64,000 nucleotides of DNA from Blastococcus sp. VKM Ac-2987 (GTDB lineage Bacteria > Actinomycetota > Actinomycetes > Mycobacteriales > Geodermatophilaceae). How positions within the stretch are numbered: the first letter of the stretch is position 1; each line of letters opens with the position of its first letter. Of this stretch, positions 15,667 to 24,494 are shown piece by piece. The notes below the pieces were generated by a model that ran no database searches, was not told the DNA's origin, and saw only the letters and a list, made by a program, of their open reading frames with translations. The position numbers and the translations under genes were made by a program. The stretch spans positions 248,001 through 312,000 of the forward strand of contig NZ_JAPVBG010000001.1 of the NCBI RefSeq assembly GCF_026967805.1, in the 5' to 3' direction.

Positions 15667-18564
15667 TCACCCCAGGACGAAGTTGACCAGCCGGCCGGGG
15701 ACGGCGACCACGCGGCGGACGGTCGCCCCGTCCAGGTAGCCGGCGATCTTCTCGTCGGCCCGGGCAGCCGCCTCCAGCGCCGCGGCGTCCGCGTCGGCGG
15801 GGACGGTCACCTGCGACCGCACCTTGCCGTTGACCTGGACGGCGACCTGCACGGTGTCCTCGACCAGCCAGCGCTCCTCCACCTGCGGGAAGGGTGCCCA
15901 CGCCGACGACCCCGGGTGGCCCAGCCGCGACCACAGCTCCTCGGCGACGTGGGGTGCCAGCGGGGCGAGCATGAGCACCAGCGCCTCGGCGACCGGTCGC
16001 GGCACCGGCGACGACGCGCCGAACACCGAGGTGAGGTGGTTGGTCAGCTCGGTGATGCGGGCGATCGCGATGTTGAACCGCAGCGTCGCGTAGCCGTCCC
16101 GGACACCGGCGATGGCCCGGTGCAGCGCGCGCTGCGTCCCGTCGTCCGCGGCGACGTCGTCGGTGGCCCGGACGGCGCCGGTCTGCTCGTCGACCACGAC
16201 CCGCCAGACGCGCTGCAGGAGGCGCTGGGAGCCGACCACGGCCTTGGTCTCCCACGGCCGCGACTGCTCCAGCGGGCCGGTCGACATCTCGTACACCCGG
16301 AAGGTGTCGGCCCCGTACGCGCCGATCATCTCGTCCGGCGTGACCATGTTCTTGAGGCTCTTGCCGATCTTCCCGTACTCGCGGTTGACCGGCTTGCCCT
16401 CGAACAGGAACCGCCCGTCGCGCTCGACGACGTCGGCCGCGGGCACGTAGAAGCCGCGCTCGTCGGTGTAGGCGTACGCGGAGATGTAGCCCTGGTTCAC
16501 CAGCCGGCGGAACGGCTCCTCGCTGGAGACGTGCCCGAGGTCGTGCAGCACCTTGTGCCAGAACCGGGCGTACAGCAGGTGCAGCACCGCGTGCTCGACA
16601 CCGCCGACGTAGAGGTCGACGCCGCCGACGTCGCCCTCGCCGCGCGGGCCCATCCAGTAGCGCTCGAGTTCCGGGTCGACCATCCGCTCGTCGTCGCCGG
16701 GGTCCAGGTAGCGCAGGTAGTACCAGCACGACCCGGCCCAGTTGGGCATCGTGTTGGTCTCCCTGCGGTACTTGCGCGGGCCGTCGCCCAGGTCGAGCTC
16801 GACCGTCGTCCACTCGCCGGCGCGCGACAGCGGCGGCTCCGGGGCGGAGTCGGCGTCGTCGTCGGCGAACGTCTTGGGCGAGTAGTCGTCGACCTCGGGC
16901 AGGAGCACCGGCAGCATCGACTCGGGCACCGCGACCGGGCGGTCGTGCTCGTCGTAGACGATGGGGAACGGCTCGCCCCAGTAGCGCTGCCGGCTGAACA
17001 GCCAGTCGCGCAGCTTGTAGGTGGTGGTCGCCTCGCCGGCGCCGCGCTGCACCAGCCACTCGGTGATGCGGGCGATCGCCTGCGCCTTGTCCAGGCCGTC
17101 CAGGCTGATCTCGTCGTTCGCCGAGTTGATCATCGCGCCGGGGCCGGTCCAGGCGCCGCTGTCGTGGTCGAAGCCCTCCGGCCGCTCGACGGTCGGGACG
17201 ATCTCCAGCCCGAACGCCCGGGCGAACTCCCAGTCCCGCTGGTCCTCGCCGGGCACCGCCATGATCGCCCCGGTGCCGTAACCGGTGAGCACGTAGTCGG
17301 CGATGAACACCGGCAGCTCGTGCCCGTTCACCGGGTTCACCGCGGTGACGCCCAGCCAGACGCCGGTCTTCTCCCGGCCGGCGTCCTGCCGGTCCAGCTC
17401 CGAACGGCGGGAGGCCTGCCGCTGGTACTCGCGCACCGCCTCGGCCGGCGTTCCGGCACCACCGGTCCAGCGCGGGTCGGTGCCGTCCGGCCACGCCGCG
17501 GCGGTCAGCTCGCCGACCAGCGGGTGCTCGGGGGCCAGCACCATGTAGGTGGCGCCGAACAGGGTGTCGGGGCGGGTGGTGAAGACCTCGACGGTCTGCC
17601 CGGAGCAGGCGAACCGGATCCGGGCACCCGTCGAGCGGCCGATCCAGTTGCGCTGCATGAGCTTCAGCGAATCCGGCCAGTCCAGCCGGTCCAGGTCGGC
17701 CAGCAGGCGGTCTGCGTAGGCGGTGATCCGCATCATCCACTGCTTCAGCGGCCGCCGGAACACCGGAAAGTTGCCCCGCTCGGAGCGGCCGTCGGGGGTG
17801 ACCTCCTCGTTGGAGAGCACCGTGCCCAGGCCCGGGCACCAGTTCACCGGCGCCTCGTTCAGGTAGGCCAGCCGGTGCGCGTCGACGACGGCACCCCGCT
17901 CGGCCTCGTCCAGCTCGCCCCACGGCCGGCCGGTCGGGTTGGTCCCGGCGGCCGGCTCGCGGGTGCCGGCGTCCAGCTCGGCGACCAGCTCCTCGATCGG
18001 CCGCGCCCTGCCCGCCGCCTCGTCGAACCACGACCCGAAGATCTGCAGGAAGATCCACTGGGTCCACTTGTAGTAGCCCGGGTCGATGGTGGCGAAGGTC
18101 CGGCGGTCGTCGTGGTCGACGCCCAGGCGGCGCAGCTGAGCCCTGATCGCGGCGATGTTCGCCTCGGTGGTGATCCGCGGGTGCTGCCCGGTCTGGACGG
18201 CGTACTGCTCGGCGGGCAGGCCGAAGGCGTCGTAGCCCATCGGGTGCAGCACGTTGTCGCCGTCCATGCGGCGGAAGCGGCTGGTCACGTCGGTGCCCAG
18301 GTAGCCCAGCGGGTGCCCGACGTGGAGCCCGGCGCCCGACGGGTACGGGAACATGTCCATCGCGAAGTACTTGGGCCGGTCGGCCACCTCGTCGAAGCCC
18401 GCGCTCAGCCGCCCGACCGGGTTGGGCGTGTGGAAGGTGCCCTCGGCCGCCCAGCGGTCCTGCCAGGCCAGCTCGATGCGCTGGGCCAGCGCCGGGGTGT
18501 ACCGGTGCGGCGGCATGCCGTCGCCCGCGGGCCCGGTGCTGGGCTGGCTGTCCGTCTGGCTCAT
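15667..18564 (-). CDS. leuS: Leucyl-tRNA synthetase
   Basis: This 965-residue class Ia synthetase charges tRNA-Leu. HIGH is present as HVGHPLGY in [15 protein letters not shown], and the KMSKS loop as KIGKSLKN. The CP1 editing domain shows the Thr-rich [13 protein letters not shown] and [19 protein letters not shown] with the conserved Asp that rejects isoleucine-type mischarging. The C-terminal anticodon/extension domain ([17 protein letters not shown]) is complete. I start at ATG 18564 (MSQTDSQ), which has a GGGAGCACGAG stretch upstream. The roughly 140-base leader holds a leucine-codon leader peptide and terminator (see separate entries), so expression is probably attenuated by charged tRNA-Leu. 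Confidence 0.96.
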   Translation of the reverse strand: MSQTDSQPSTGPAGDGMPPHRYTPALAQRIELAWQDRWAAEGTFHTPNPVGRLSAGFDEVADRPKYFAMDMFPYPSGAGLHVGHPLGYLGTDVTSRFRRMDGDNVLHPMGYDAFGLPAEQYAVQTGQHPRITTEANIAAIRAQLRRLGVDHDDRRTFATIDPGYYKWTQWIFLQIFGSWFDEAAGRARPIEELVAELDAGTREPAAGTNPTGRPWGELDEAERGAVVDAHRLAYLNEAPVNWCPGLGTVLSNEEVTPDGRSERGNFPVFRRPLKQWMMRITAYADRLLADLDRLDWPDSLKLMQRNWIGRSTGARIRFACSGQTVEVFTTRPDTLFGATYMVLAPEHPLVGELTAAAWPDGTDPRWTGGAGTPAEAVREYQRQASRRSELDRQDAGREKTGVWLGVTAVNPVNGHELPVFIADYVLTGYGTGAIMAVPGEDQRDWEFARAFGLEIVPTVERPEGFDHDSGAWTGPGAMINSANDEISLDGLDKAQAIARITEWLVQRGAGEATTTYKLRDWLFSRQRYWGEPFPIVYDEHDRPVAVPESMLPVLLPEVDDYSPKTFADDDADSAPEPPLSRAGEWTTVELDLGDGPRKYRRETNTMPNWAGSCWYYLRYLDPGDDERMVDPELERYWMGPRGEGDVGGVDLYVGGVEHAVLHLLYARFWHKVLHDLGHVSSEEPFRRLVNQGYISAYAYTDERGFYVPAADVVERDGRFLFEGKPVNREYGKIGKSLKNMVTPDEMIGAYGADTFRVYEMSTGPLEQSRPWETKAVVGSQRLLQRVWRVVVDEQTGAVRATDDVAADDGTQRALHRAIAGVRDGYATLRFNIAIARITELTNHLTSVFGASSPVPRPVAEALVLMLAPLAPHVAEELWSRLGHPGSSAWAPFPQVEERWLVEDTVQVAVQVNGKVRSQVTVPADADAAALEAAARADEKIAGYLDGATVRRVVAVPGRLVNFVLG

Positions 18565-18624
18565 CGTCTCGTGCTCCCGGATCGTGGTGCGCGCGGTGCG
18601 GTACCGGTGGGCGGGCAACAAAAA

Positions 18625-18644
18625 ACCCCTCACGCAGGAGGGGT
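18625..18644 (-). terminator. Attenuator terminator in the leuS leader
   Basis: On the minus strand a 7-bp stem (acccctc / gaggggt) with a 6-base loop is followed at once by a run of six T (A's at 18620-18625 on the plus strand). It is the only hairpin in the window with a real T-run. It lies between the leader peptide and leuS, where it would stop transcription before the gene. Confidence 0.85.
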
Positions 18645-18645
18645 C

Positions 18646-18679
18646 GCCGTGCTGTCCGGATGTGTCAGGTCAGCACGGC
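18646..18679 (-). promoter_or_regulatory. Leader hairpin overlapping the end of the leader peptide
   Basis: A perfect 9-bp stem (GCCGTGCTG at 18679-18671 with CAGCACGGC at 18654-18646 on the minus strand) encloses 16 bases. The 5' arm covers the last codons and stop of the leader peptide; the 3' arm ends one base before the terminator stem. A ribosome stalled on the leucine codons or released at the stop would affect this hairpin differently, as attenuation requires. How it is coupled to the terminator is inference. Confidence 0.65.
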
Positions 18680-18705
18680 CGGAGAAGCAGGAGCCGCCCG
18701 GTCAC
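18670..18705 (-). CDS. Leucine-rich leader peptide of leuS
   Basis: The reading frame GTG ... TGA encodes M-T-G-R-L-L-L-L-R-P-C. Four consecutive leucine codons (CTC CTG CTT CTC) lie directly ahead of a synthetase gene for leucine. The rare-looking CTT in so GC-rich a genome adds to the case for ribosome pausing. TAGGCT is 7 bases before the GTG, so the peptide is read from a leaderless mRNA. It is followed by a hairpin and an intrinsic terminator before leuS. Peptide itself is not expected to have a function; translation of it is the sensor for charged tRNA-Leu. Confidence 0.8.
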   Translation of the reverse strand: MTGRLLLLRPC

Positions 18706-18712
18706 GCGCCCG

Positions 18713-18718
18713 AGCCTA
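18713..18718 (-). promoter_or_regulatory. -10 box (TAGGCT) of the leuS leader transcript
   Basis: TAGGCT on the minus strand is 7 bases before the leader-peptide GTG at 18705, the same geometry as lipB and other leaderless genes here. It places the leuS transcription start at about 18705. Confidence 0.65.
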
Positions 18719-18855
18719 CCGCCTGGCCGCCCGCCGACGGCCGCGGGCGCCGGCCGGCTCCGCGGCCGTCGGCGGGCAGGGGCGGCGTCCCCCTTTGGGG
18801 CCATGACAGACGGATTCGTCTCGACGCGCCTGCCCCCGGGACCGATGACCCGACC

Positions 18856-21231
18856 GTGGAGCCCACCGACGCGCACGCCGGCCCTGGTCGCGCCCCCCGG
18901 ACCGGTGGGCTGCTGCTCGCCTGCCTGGGCGCCCTGGCCGCCTACGCGACGGGTGAGCTGTGGCGCCCGTCCGCGGACGCCGTCGCGCTCGCCTACGACC
19001 TCGTGGTCTACGACGCGGTCTACCTGCTCGGGGCGGCCGTCTGCCGGCGGGCGGCGGTCCACCGCCGCGACGACCGGCTGGTGTGGAACGCCCTGGCCGT
19101 CGCCCTCGCCGCCGTGGCGCTGAGCACGACCCTCTACGCCCTCGTCCTCGAGCCCGCGCTCGGCGTCGTCCCGACCTGGCTGACCGTGGTCCTCTGGGCT
19201 CCGGCCTACCCCGCGATGGGCGTGGCCCTGGTCGGGATGGTGCGGTCCCGCGTCGGCACGCCGCACCCCAGCATGTGGTTCGACGCGCTGACCGGGGCCT
19301 GCGGTGCGGTGATCTTCGCCGTCACCCTGCTGCCCTCGATCGCGTCGGGACCGACCGACGGCCGGCTCGCGGTCATCCAGCTGTACCCCGTCGCCGACAC
19401 CCTGCTCCTGGCCGCCGTCGCCGCCGTCTGCGCCGTGATGGGCTTCCGCCGCGACTGGCCGCTCGTGCTGATCGTCGCCGGCCTGCTGTGCACCCTCGCG
19501 GCCGACGCCCTCATGCTGAGCCGCGTGGTGGACGGCGAGGTGGTCCTCGACGGGCCGCTGACGCTCACCTGGCTGGCCGGCGCCGCGTTCACCGCGCTGT
19601 CGGCCCACGTCGCCGGGCGCACACCGGAGATCGTGCCGGCCGACGCCGATCCGGTGGCGCGCCTGAGCTGGCGGGTCGCCTTCGTCCCCCTCGGCTCGAG
19701 CGTGATGAGCGTCGCCGTCCTGGTGTCCACCTGGGGATCGGCCGGCCTCGGCATCGCCGGCTGGGCCGCCGTCACCTGCCTGCTGGCCACACTGGCGCGC
19801 ACGGCCATGTCCGTCCAGGAGCTGCGCGGGCTGCACGAGATCCGGGAGCAGGCGCGCACCGACGAGCTGACCGGCCTGCCCAACCGGCGGGCGCTCCTCG
19901 AGCGGGGCCGCGCGGCTCTCGCCCCGGGCAGCGACCACCCGGTCGCCCTGCTCCTGCTGGACCTCGACGGGTTCAAGGAGGTCAACGACAGCCTCGGGCA
20001 CGCCGCGGGCGACGACCTGCTCCGGATGGTCGGGCCCCGGCTGTGGCCGGAGCTGGGCCCCGGGGAGCTGCTGGCGCGCCTGGGCGGCGACGAGTTCGCC
20101 GTGCTGCTGCCCGGCGCCGGTCTCGACGACGCCGTCGCGCGCGCCGGCCGGCTGCGGGCCCGGGTGCTCGAGCCCTTCGTCGTCGACGGCGTCCGGCTGC
20201 ACGTCGGGGTGAGCGTCGGCATCGCCACCGGCCCGGTGCCCGCCGCCACGGTGACCGAGCTGCTGCGCTGCGCCGACGCGGCGATGTACTCGGCGAAGAA
20301 CGCCCGCGAGGGGGTGCGCTCCTACGTCCCCGATCCCGGGAGCGGCTCCGGGGACCGGCTGCGCACGATGGAGGACCTCCGGACCGCCCTCGACCACGGG
20401 CAGCTGGTCGTCCACCTGCAGCCGCAGGTATCGCTCGGCAGCGGCGAGGTGGTCGGCGTGGAGGCGCTGGTGCGGTGGGAGCACCCGGTCCGGGGGCTGC
20501 TCTCGCCCGCCGTCGTCCTGCCCGCCGCGGAGCAGGCCGGTCTCATGCGGCCGCTCACCGACGCCGTCCTCGGGCTGGCGCTCGGCGCCGCGACCCGGTG
20601 GTGGCCGGAGCGGGCGGTGCCGGTGTCGGTGAACCTGTCCGCGGCCGGCGTGACCGATCCCGATCTCCCGGCCACCGTCTCGGCGCTGCTCCACGCCCAC
20701 GGCCTCCCGGCCGCGGCGCTCACCCTCGAACTGGTCGAGGACACCCTCATGGCCGACCCCGACCGCGGCCGCACGGTGCTGGGCGAGTTGCGCCGGCTCG
20801 GCGTCCGCACCTCGATCGACGACTACGGCACCGGGTACAGCTCGCTGGCCTACCTGCGGCACCTGCCGGCCGACGAGCTCAAGCTGGACCGCAGTCTCAC
20901 CGCCGACGTGGGGCGCGACCACCGGGCGACGGCGATCGTCCGGCACACCGTCGCCCTCGCCCACGACCTTGGGCTGACCCTGGTCGCCGAGGGCGTGGAG
21001 GACGACGAGACGCGGGCGGTCCTGGCCTCGCTCGGCTGCGATGTCGCGCAGGGCTGGGCCGTCGCCCCGCCCATGCCGGTCGAGGACCTGCTCACTTGGC
21101 TCGCGACGGCCGGACCGGAGCCGCGCCGGACCGCCCTCCTCGTCCCCGCCCCGCGGGTGCCGGTGCCGCCGACGCAGGCCCGTGCTCGCGCGTCGGGTTC
21201 CGGTTCCGGCCCCGGCCGGGTCCCGTCGTGA
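18856..21231 (+). CDS. Membrane GGDEF-EAL protein (bifunctional c-di-GMP enzyme)
   Basis: This encodes about 791 residues. Eight or so membrane helices occupy residues 15-320 and resemble the integral sensor of other actinobacterial GGDEF proteins. The GGDEF domain (about 335-495) has TDELTGLPNRRAL, DLDGFKEVNDSLGH and RLGGDEFAVLL; no RxxD inhibitory site is seen. The EAL domain (about 510-760) keeps all key residues: VEALVRWEHP, SVNLSA, LELVEDTL, IDDYGTGYSSLAYL, LKLDRS, AEGVED and the AQGW glutamine. Both cyclase and phosphodiesterase activity are therefore possible. The GTG at 18856 is the first sensible start but has no clear RBS. A paralogue follows after 13 bases. Confidence 0.9.
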   Translation: MEPTDAHAGPGRAPRTGGLLLACLGALAAYATGELWRPSADAVALAYDLVVYDAVYLLGAAVCRRAAVHRRDDRLVWNALAVALAAVALSTTLYALVLEPALGVVPTWLTVVLWAPAYPAMGVALVGMVRSRVGTPHPSMWFDALTGACGAVIFAVTLLPSIASGPTDGRLAVIQLYPVADTLLLAAVAAVCAVMGFRRDWPLVLIVAGLLCTLAADALMLSRVVDGEVVLDGPLTLTWLAGAAFTALSAHVAGRTPEIVPADADPVARLSWRVAFVPLGSSVMSVAVLVSTWGSAGLGIAGWAAVTCLLATLARTAMSVQELRGLHEIREQARTDELTGLPNRRALLERGRAALAPGSDHPVALLLLDLDGFKEVNDSLGHAAGDDLLRMVGPRLWPELGPGELLARLGGDEFAVLLPGAGLDDAVARAGRLRARVLEPFVVDGVRLHVGVSVGIATGPVPAATVTELLRCADAAMYSAKNAREGVRSYVPDPGSGSGDRLRTMEDLRTALDHGQLVVHLQPQVSLGSGEVVGVEALVRWEHPVRGLLSPAVVLPAAEQAGLMRPLTDAVLGLALGAATRWWPERAVPVSVNLSAAGVTDPDLPATVSALLHAHGLPAAALTLELVEDTLMADPDRGRTVLGELRRLGVRTSIDDYGTGYSSLAYLRHLPADELKLDRSLTADVGRDHRATAIVRHTVALAHDLGLTLVAEGVEDDETRAVLASLGCDVAQGWAVAPPMPVEDLLTWLATAGPEPRRTALLVPAPRVPVPPTQARARASGSGSGPGRVPS

Positions 21232-21244
21232 CAGGGTGCCCCGC

Positions 21245-23461
21245 GTGCGTGGCGTGAGACCTGACGCCCGGAGGAACGCCTGGTCCACGGCCCTGTCGCA
21301 GCCCCTGGTCCTCGCCGCCCTCCTCTGCACGGCAGCCTTCGCCACCGGCGCCTGGCGCCTGCCGCACACCCCGACCGAGACCCTCGTGTACTCCGGCGTC
21401 CTCTCCGTCCTCGTGCCGGTGTTCGCCGTCGTCGTCTGCCTGCAGGCGGCCCGGCGTGTCCCCGGGGAACGGTTCGCGTGGTGGGCCGCGGCGGCCGGGT
21501 TCTCGTTCAACATCGCCGGGGACCTGGCCTACCGGCTGCTCCTGGTCAGTGGTGGCGAACCGCCCTTCCCGTCCGTCGCCGACGTCTTCTGGCTCGGCTC
21601 CTACCCCGCGCTCTTCGCGGTCCCGCTGCTGTTCGTGCGGGCCCGGCTGGCCTGGCCGCACGCCGGCACCTGGCTCGACGGGGTGATCGGCGCCCTGGGG
21701 GTGACCGCGGTCGCGGTGGCAGTGGTGATCGTCCCGGCCGTGCCCTCCGCGGACCTGTCGGCCCTGGCCACCGCCGCGAACCTGGCCTACCCGGTGGCCG
21801 ACGTGCTGCTGCTGACCCTCGTGGGTGCCGTGCTCGCCATCGTGGGCTTCCGCGCGGACCCGGTCCTGACCAGCGTGTGCGTCATCCTCACGTCGAAGTT
21901 CGCCGGCGACCTGATGCTCGCCAAGGCACAGGCCGGCGGCGGGTACGTCCCTGGCGGTCCGCTGGACCTCTTCTGGATGGCGAACGCCTGCCTGGCCGCC
22001 GTCGTGGCGGCAGCGGCGCGCCCGCGCCGGCGGCAGCAGCCCGCGGCGGACACGGGCTCCCCGGTGCGCTGGCGGTCGCTCGTCATCCCGGTCGCCTGCG
22101 CGGTCTCCTCCCTCGTGGTCCTCGGTGCCCGCTGGGGCGACGGGGCCGCCGCGGTGGAGGAGGTCCTCGCGCTGGCCTGCCTGGCCGCGTTCCTGCTCCG
22201 GACGGCCGTGTCCTTCGCGGAGAGCCGCGGGCTGCACGAGGCCCGGCGGCAGGCCTCGACCGACGACCTCACCGGGCTGCCCAACCGCCGCGCCCTCCTC
22301 CAGCGGCTGGATCGGCGGCTGACCGCCGGCCGCCCCACCGGGCTGCTGCTGCTGGACCTGAACGGGTTCAAGGCGGTCAACGACGGCCTGGGGCACGAGG
22401 CCGGTGACGAGCTCCTGCGCCAACTGGGGGCCCGGCTGCTCCCGGAGGTGCGCCCGACCGACCTGCTGGCCCGGCTCGGGGGCGACGAGTTCGCCGTCGT
22501 CCTGCCCACCGGGGACCCGGCGGACGCCGAGGAGTGCGCGGAACGGATCGCCACGCTGATCCACCGGCCCGTCGAGGTGGCCGGAGTACCGGTGCAGGTC
22601 GGGGTGAGCATCGGTATCGCGCTGGCGCCCGAGCACGCGACCGACGTCAGCGGTCTGCTCCACTGCGCGGACGTGGCGATGTACGCCGCCAAGGCCTCCG
22701 GTGGCGGCGTCCAGCGCTTCTCTCCCGGCGGTCCGGACGCCGCACCGGCACCTGCCGGCGGCGACGGCTCGGAGACCGGCAGGCTGGAGGTCCGGCCGGT
22801 CCTGGACGCCGACGGGCGCGTGGTCGTCGCCGACGCCGTCCCCGGTGCGGGCGACGGCAACCCGGCCGGGACGGCCCTCCTCCCCGATGCGCTCGCCGCG
22901 GTGGCCCGCTGGTGGGCCGACCACCCCGTGCCGGTGCAGCTCACCCTCCTGCCGCTGGACGAGGAACCCGCCCGGTTGCCGGCCCGGATCGCCGCCGAGC
23001 TGCTCCGGACGGGGCTGCCTCCCGAGGCCCTCGTGGTCCGGTTGCGCACCGACATCCCGGACACCGGCGACGTCTCTGCGCTGCTGGGTGCGCTGCGCCG
23101 CAGCGGCGTGCGCACCGCGGTCGACGGCCACGGCCCCGGCGTCCTCGCCCTCACCCGACTGCGGGACCTGCCGGCCGACCGGATCCACCTGGACCCGGCG
23201 CTCGTCCGCGACGTCGTCGCCGACCCGCGCGCCTCCCTCGTCGTCGGGCACACCGTGGCGCTGGCCGGCGCGCTGGGTGGCACGGTGGTGGCCGACTCCG
23301 TGGACCGGCAGACCGACGCGGTGTTGGGGCGACTGGGTTGCCAGGTGCTCGGGGCGCCCGGCCCGGCGATGACCCCCGAGGCATTCCGCGCCTGGCTCGA
23401 GCGCGGGGGCGACCGCCCGACGCCTGCTCCGGCCGGTTCGCGGCCCGCTCAGCCGAGCTGA
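21245..23461 (+). CDS. Membrane GGDEF protein with degenerate EAL domain
   Basis: This encodes about 738 residues, a paralogue of the preceding gene with the same layout: membrane sensor to about residue 325, then GGDEF (TDDLTGLPNRRAL, RLGGDEFAVVL at about 412). RPTD five residues before GGDEF fits the c-di-GMP inhibitory I-site (RxxD), which the upstream protein lacks. The EAL half is eroded: DDYGTGYSSL is replaced by VDGHGPGVLAL, EGVE by ADSVD, and no EAL or NLS motif is visible. So it should be a cyclase only, with a possible c-di-GMP receptor tail. The GTG at 21245 is used; GTG 21254 is an alternative. Its end overlaps the converging LLM gene by 13 bases. Confidence 0.85.
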   Translation: MRGVRPDARRNAWSTALSQPLVLAALLCTAAFATGAWRLPHTPTETLVYSGVLSVLVPVFAVVVCLQAARRVPGERFAWWAAAAGFSFNIAGDLAYRLLLVSGGEPPFPSVADVFWLGSYPALFAVPLLFVRARLAWPHAGTWLDGVIGALGVTAVAVAVVIVPAVPSADLSALATAANLAYPVADVLLLTLVGAVLAIVGFRADPVLTSVCVILTSKFAGDLMLAKAQAGGGYVPGGPLDLFWMANACLAAVVAAAARPRRRQQPAADTGSPVRWRSLVIPVACAVSSLVVLGARWGDGAAAVEEVLALACLAAFLLRTAVSFAESRGLHEARRQASTDDLTGLPNRRALLQRLDRRLTAGRPTGLLLLDLNGFKAVNDGLGHEAGDELLRQLGARLLPEVRPTDLLARLGGDEFAVVLPTGDPADAEECAERIATLIHRPVEVAGVPVQVGVSIGIALAPEHATDVSGLLHCADVAMYAAKASGGGVQRFSPGGPDAAPAPAGGDGSETGRLEVRPVLDADGRVVVADAVPGAGDGNPAGTALLPDALAAVARWWADHPVPVQLTLLPLDEEPARLPARIAAELLRTGLPPEALVVRLRTDIPDTGDVSALLGALRRSGVRTAVDGHGPGVLALTRLRDLPADRIHLDPALVRDVVADPRASLVVGHTVALAGALGGTVVADSVDRQTDAVLGRLGCQVLGAPGPAMTPEAFRAWLERGGDRPTPAPAGSRPAQPS

Positions 23462-24378
23462 GGAGCCACCTCGGCGGCGACCAGGTCCAGGTGGTCGAGG
23501 TCGGCGAGGTCGAGCACCTGGAGGTAGACCCGCGAGGCGCCGGCCTCGGCGTAGCGGCCGAGGGTGTCGACCGCCTCGGCGGGCGTGCCGGCGACGCCGT
23601 GCTCCCGGAGGTCGTCGACGTCCCGGCCGATCGCGGCGGCGCGGCGGGCGAGCTCGGCCTCGTCGCGGCCGACGCAGAGCACCAGCGCCGAGCTGTACAC
23701 CAGCGACGCCGGGTCCCGGCCCGCCTCGTCGCACGCCTCCCGGACGCCGGCGAAGAGCCGGGCGTTGTCCGCGGCCGGCATGAACGGCACGTTGAACTCG
23801 CCGGCGTACCGCGCCGCCAGCCGCGGCGTCCGCTTCTTCCCCCGGCCGCCGACGAGGATCGGCACGCCGCCGTCCTGCACCGGCTTGGGCAGCGCCGGCG
23901 AGCCGGACAGCTGGTAGTACCGCCCGTCGAAGTCGAACGTCCCGCCCACCGGGGTGCGCCACAGCCCGGTGAGCACGGCCAGCTGCTCCTCGTACCGGTC
24001 GAAGCGCTCCCCCAGCGGCGGGAAGGGGATGCCGTAGGCGGTGTGCTCGGCCTCGAACCAGCCGGAGCCGATGCCCAGCTCGACCCGGCCACCGCTCATC
24101 TGGTCGACCTGCGCCACCGAGATGGCCAGCGGGCCGGGGAGCCGGAACGTGCCGGCGGTCATGAGCGTGCCGAGGCGGATCCGGCTGGTCTCCCGGGCGA
24201 GCCCGGCGAGGGTGATCCACGCGTCGGTGGGACCGGGCAGGCCGTCGCCGCCCATGGTCAGGTAGTGGTCGGACCGGAAGAAGGCGTCGAAGCCGGTCTC
24301 CTCGGTGCGGCGCGCGACGGCCAGCAGGTCGTCGTAGGCCGCGCCCATCTGGGGTTCGGTGAAGATGCGCAGCTGCAC
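23449..24378 (-). CDS. LLM-class F420-dependent oxidoreductase
   Basis: This encodes 309 residues of the luciferase-like monooxygenase TIM-barrel type, F420-dependent subgroup (TIGR03560-like). Signatures are FRSDHYLTMGG, RIRLGTLMTAGTFRLPGPLA, DQMSGGRVELGIGSGWFEAEH, PILVGGRGKKRTPRLAARYAGEFN and the terminal SRVYLQVLDL strand. The probable reaction is hydride transfer with F420H2 on an unknown substrate. The GTG start at 24378 is supported by TACGGT 6 bases upstream. It converges on the second GGDEF gene with a small overlap. Confidence 0.9.
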   Translation of the reverse strand: MQLRIFTEPQMGAAYDDLLAVARRTEETGFDAFFRSDHYLTMGGDGLPGPTDAWITLAGLARETSRIRLGTLMTAGTFRLPGPLAISVAQVDQMSGGRVELGIGSGWFEAEHTAYGIPFPPLGERFDRYEEQLAVLTGLWRTPVGGTFDFDGRYYQLSGSPALPKPVQDGGVPILVGGRGKKRTPRLAARYAGEFNVPFMPAADNARLFAGVREACDEAGRDPASLVYSSALVLCVGRDEAELARRAAAIGRDVDDLREHGVAGTPAEAVDTLGRYAEAGASRVYLQVLDLADLDHLDLVAAEVAPQLG

Positions 24379-24384
24379 GGCCGG

Positions 24385-24390
24385 ACCGTA
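24385..24390 (-). promoter_or_regulatory. Leaderless -10 box (TACGGT) of the LLM gene
   Basis: TACGGT on the minus strand, then 6 bases, then GTG 24378. Confidence 0.55.
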
Positions 24391-24494
24391 ACGAGGACCA
24401 CGCCCGATCGCCCACCCGGCTGAGGTCTCGGGGTGTGCGTATCGGCCGGACCGGGCAGGATGATCGCCAGACGATCAACTCGGAGGTGCAGCTC

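Noticed and set aside
15916..18855. Upstream extension of the first GGDEF-EAL frame through leuS
   Set aside because: The extension is antisense to leuS and lacks any domain; the real protein begins with its membrane helices after GTG 18856.
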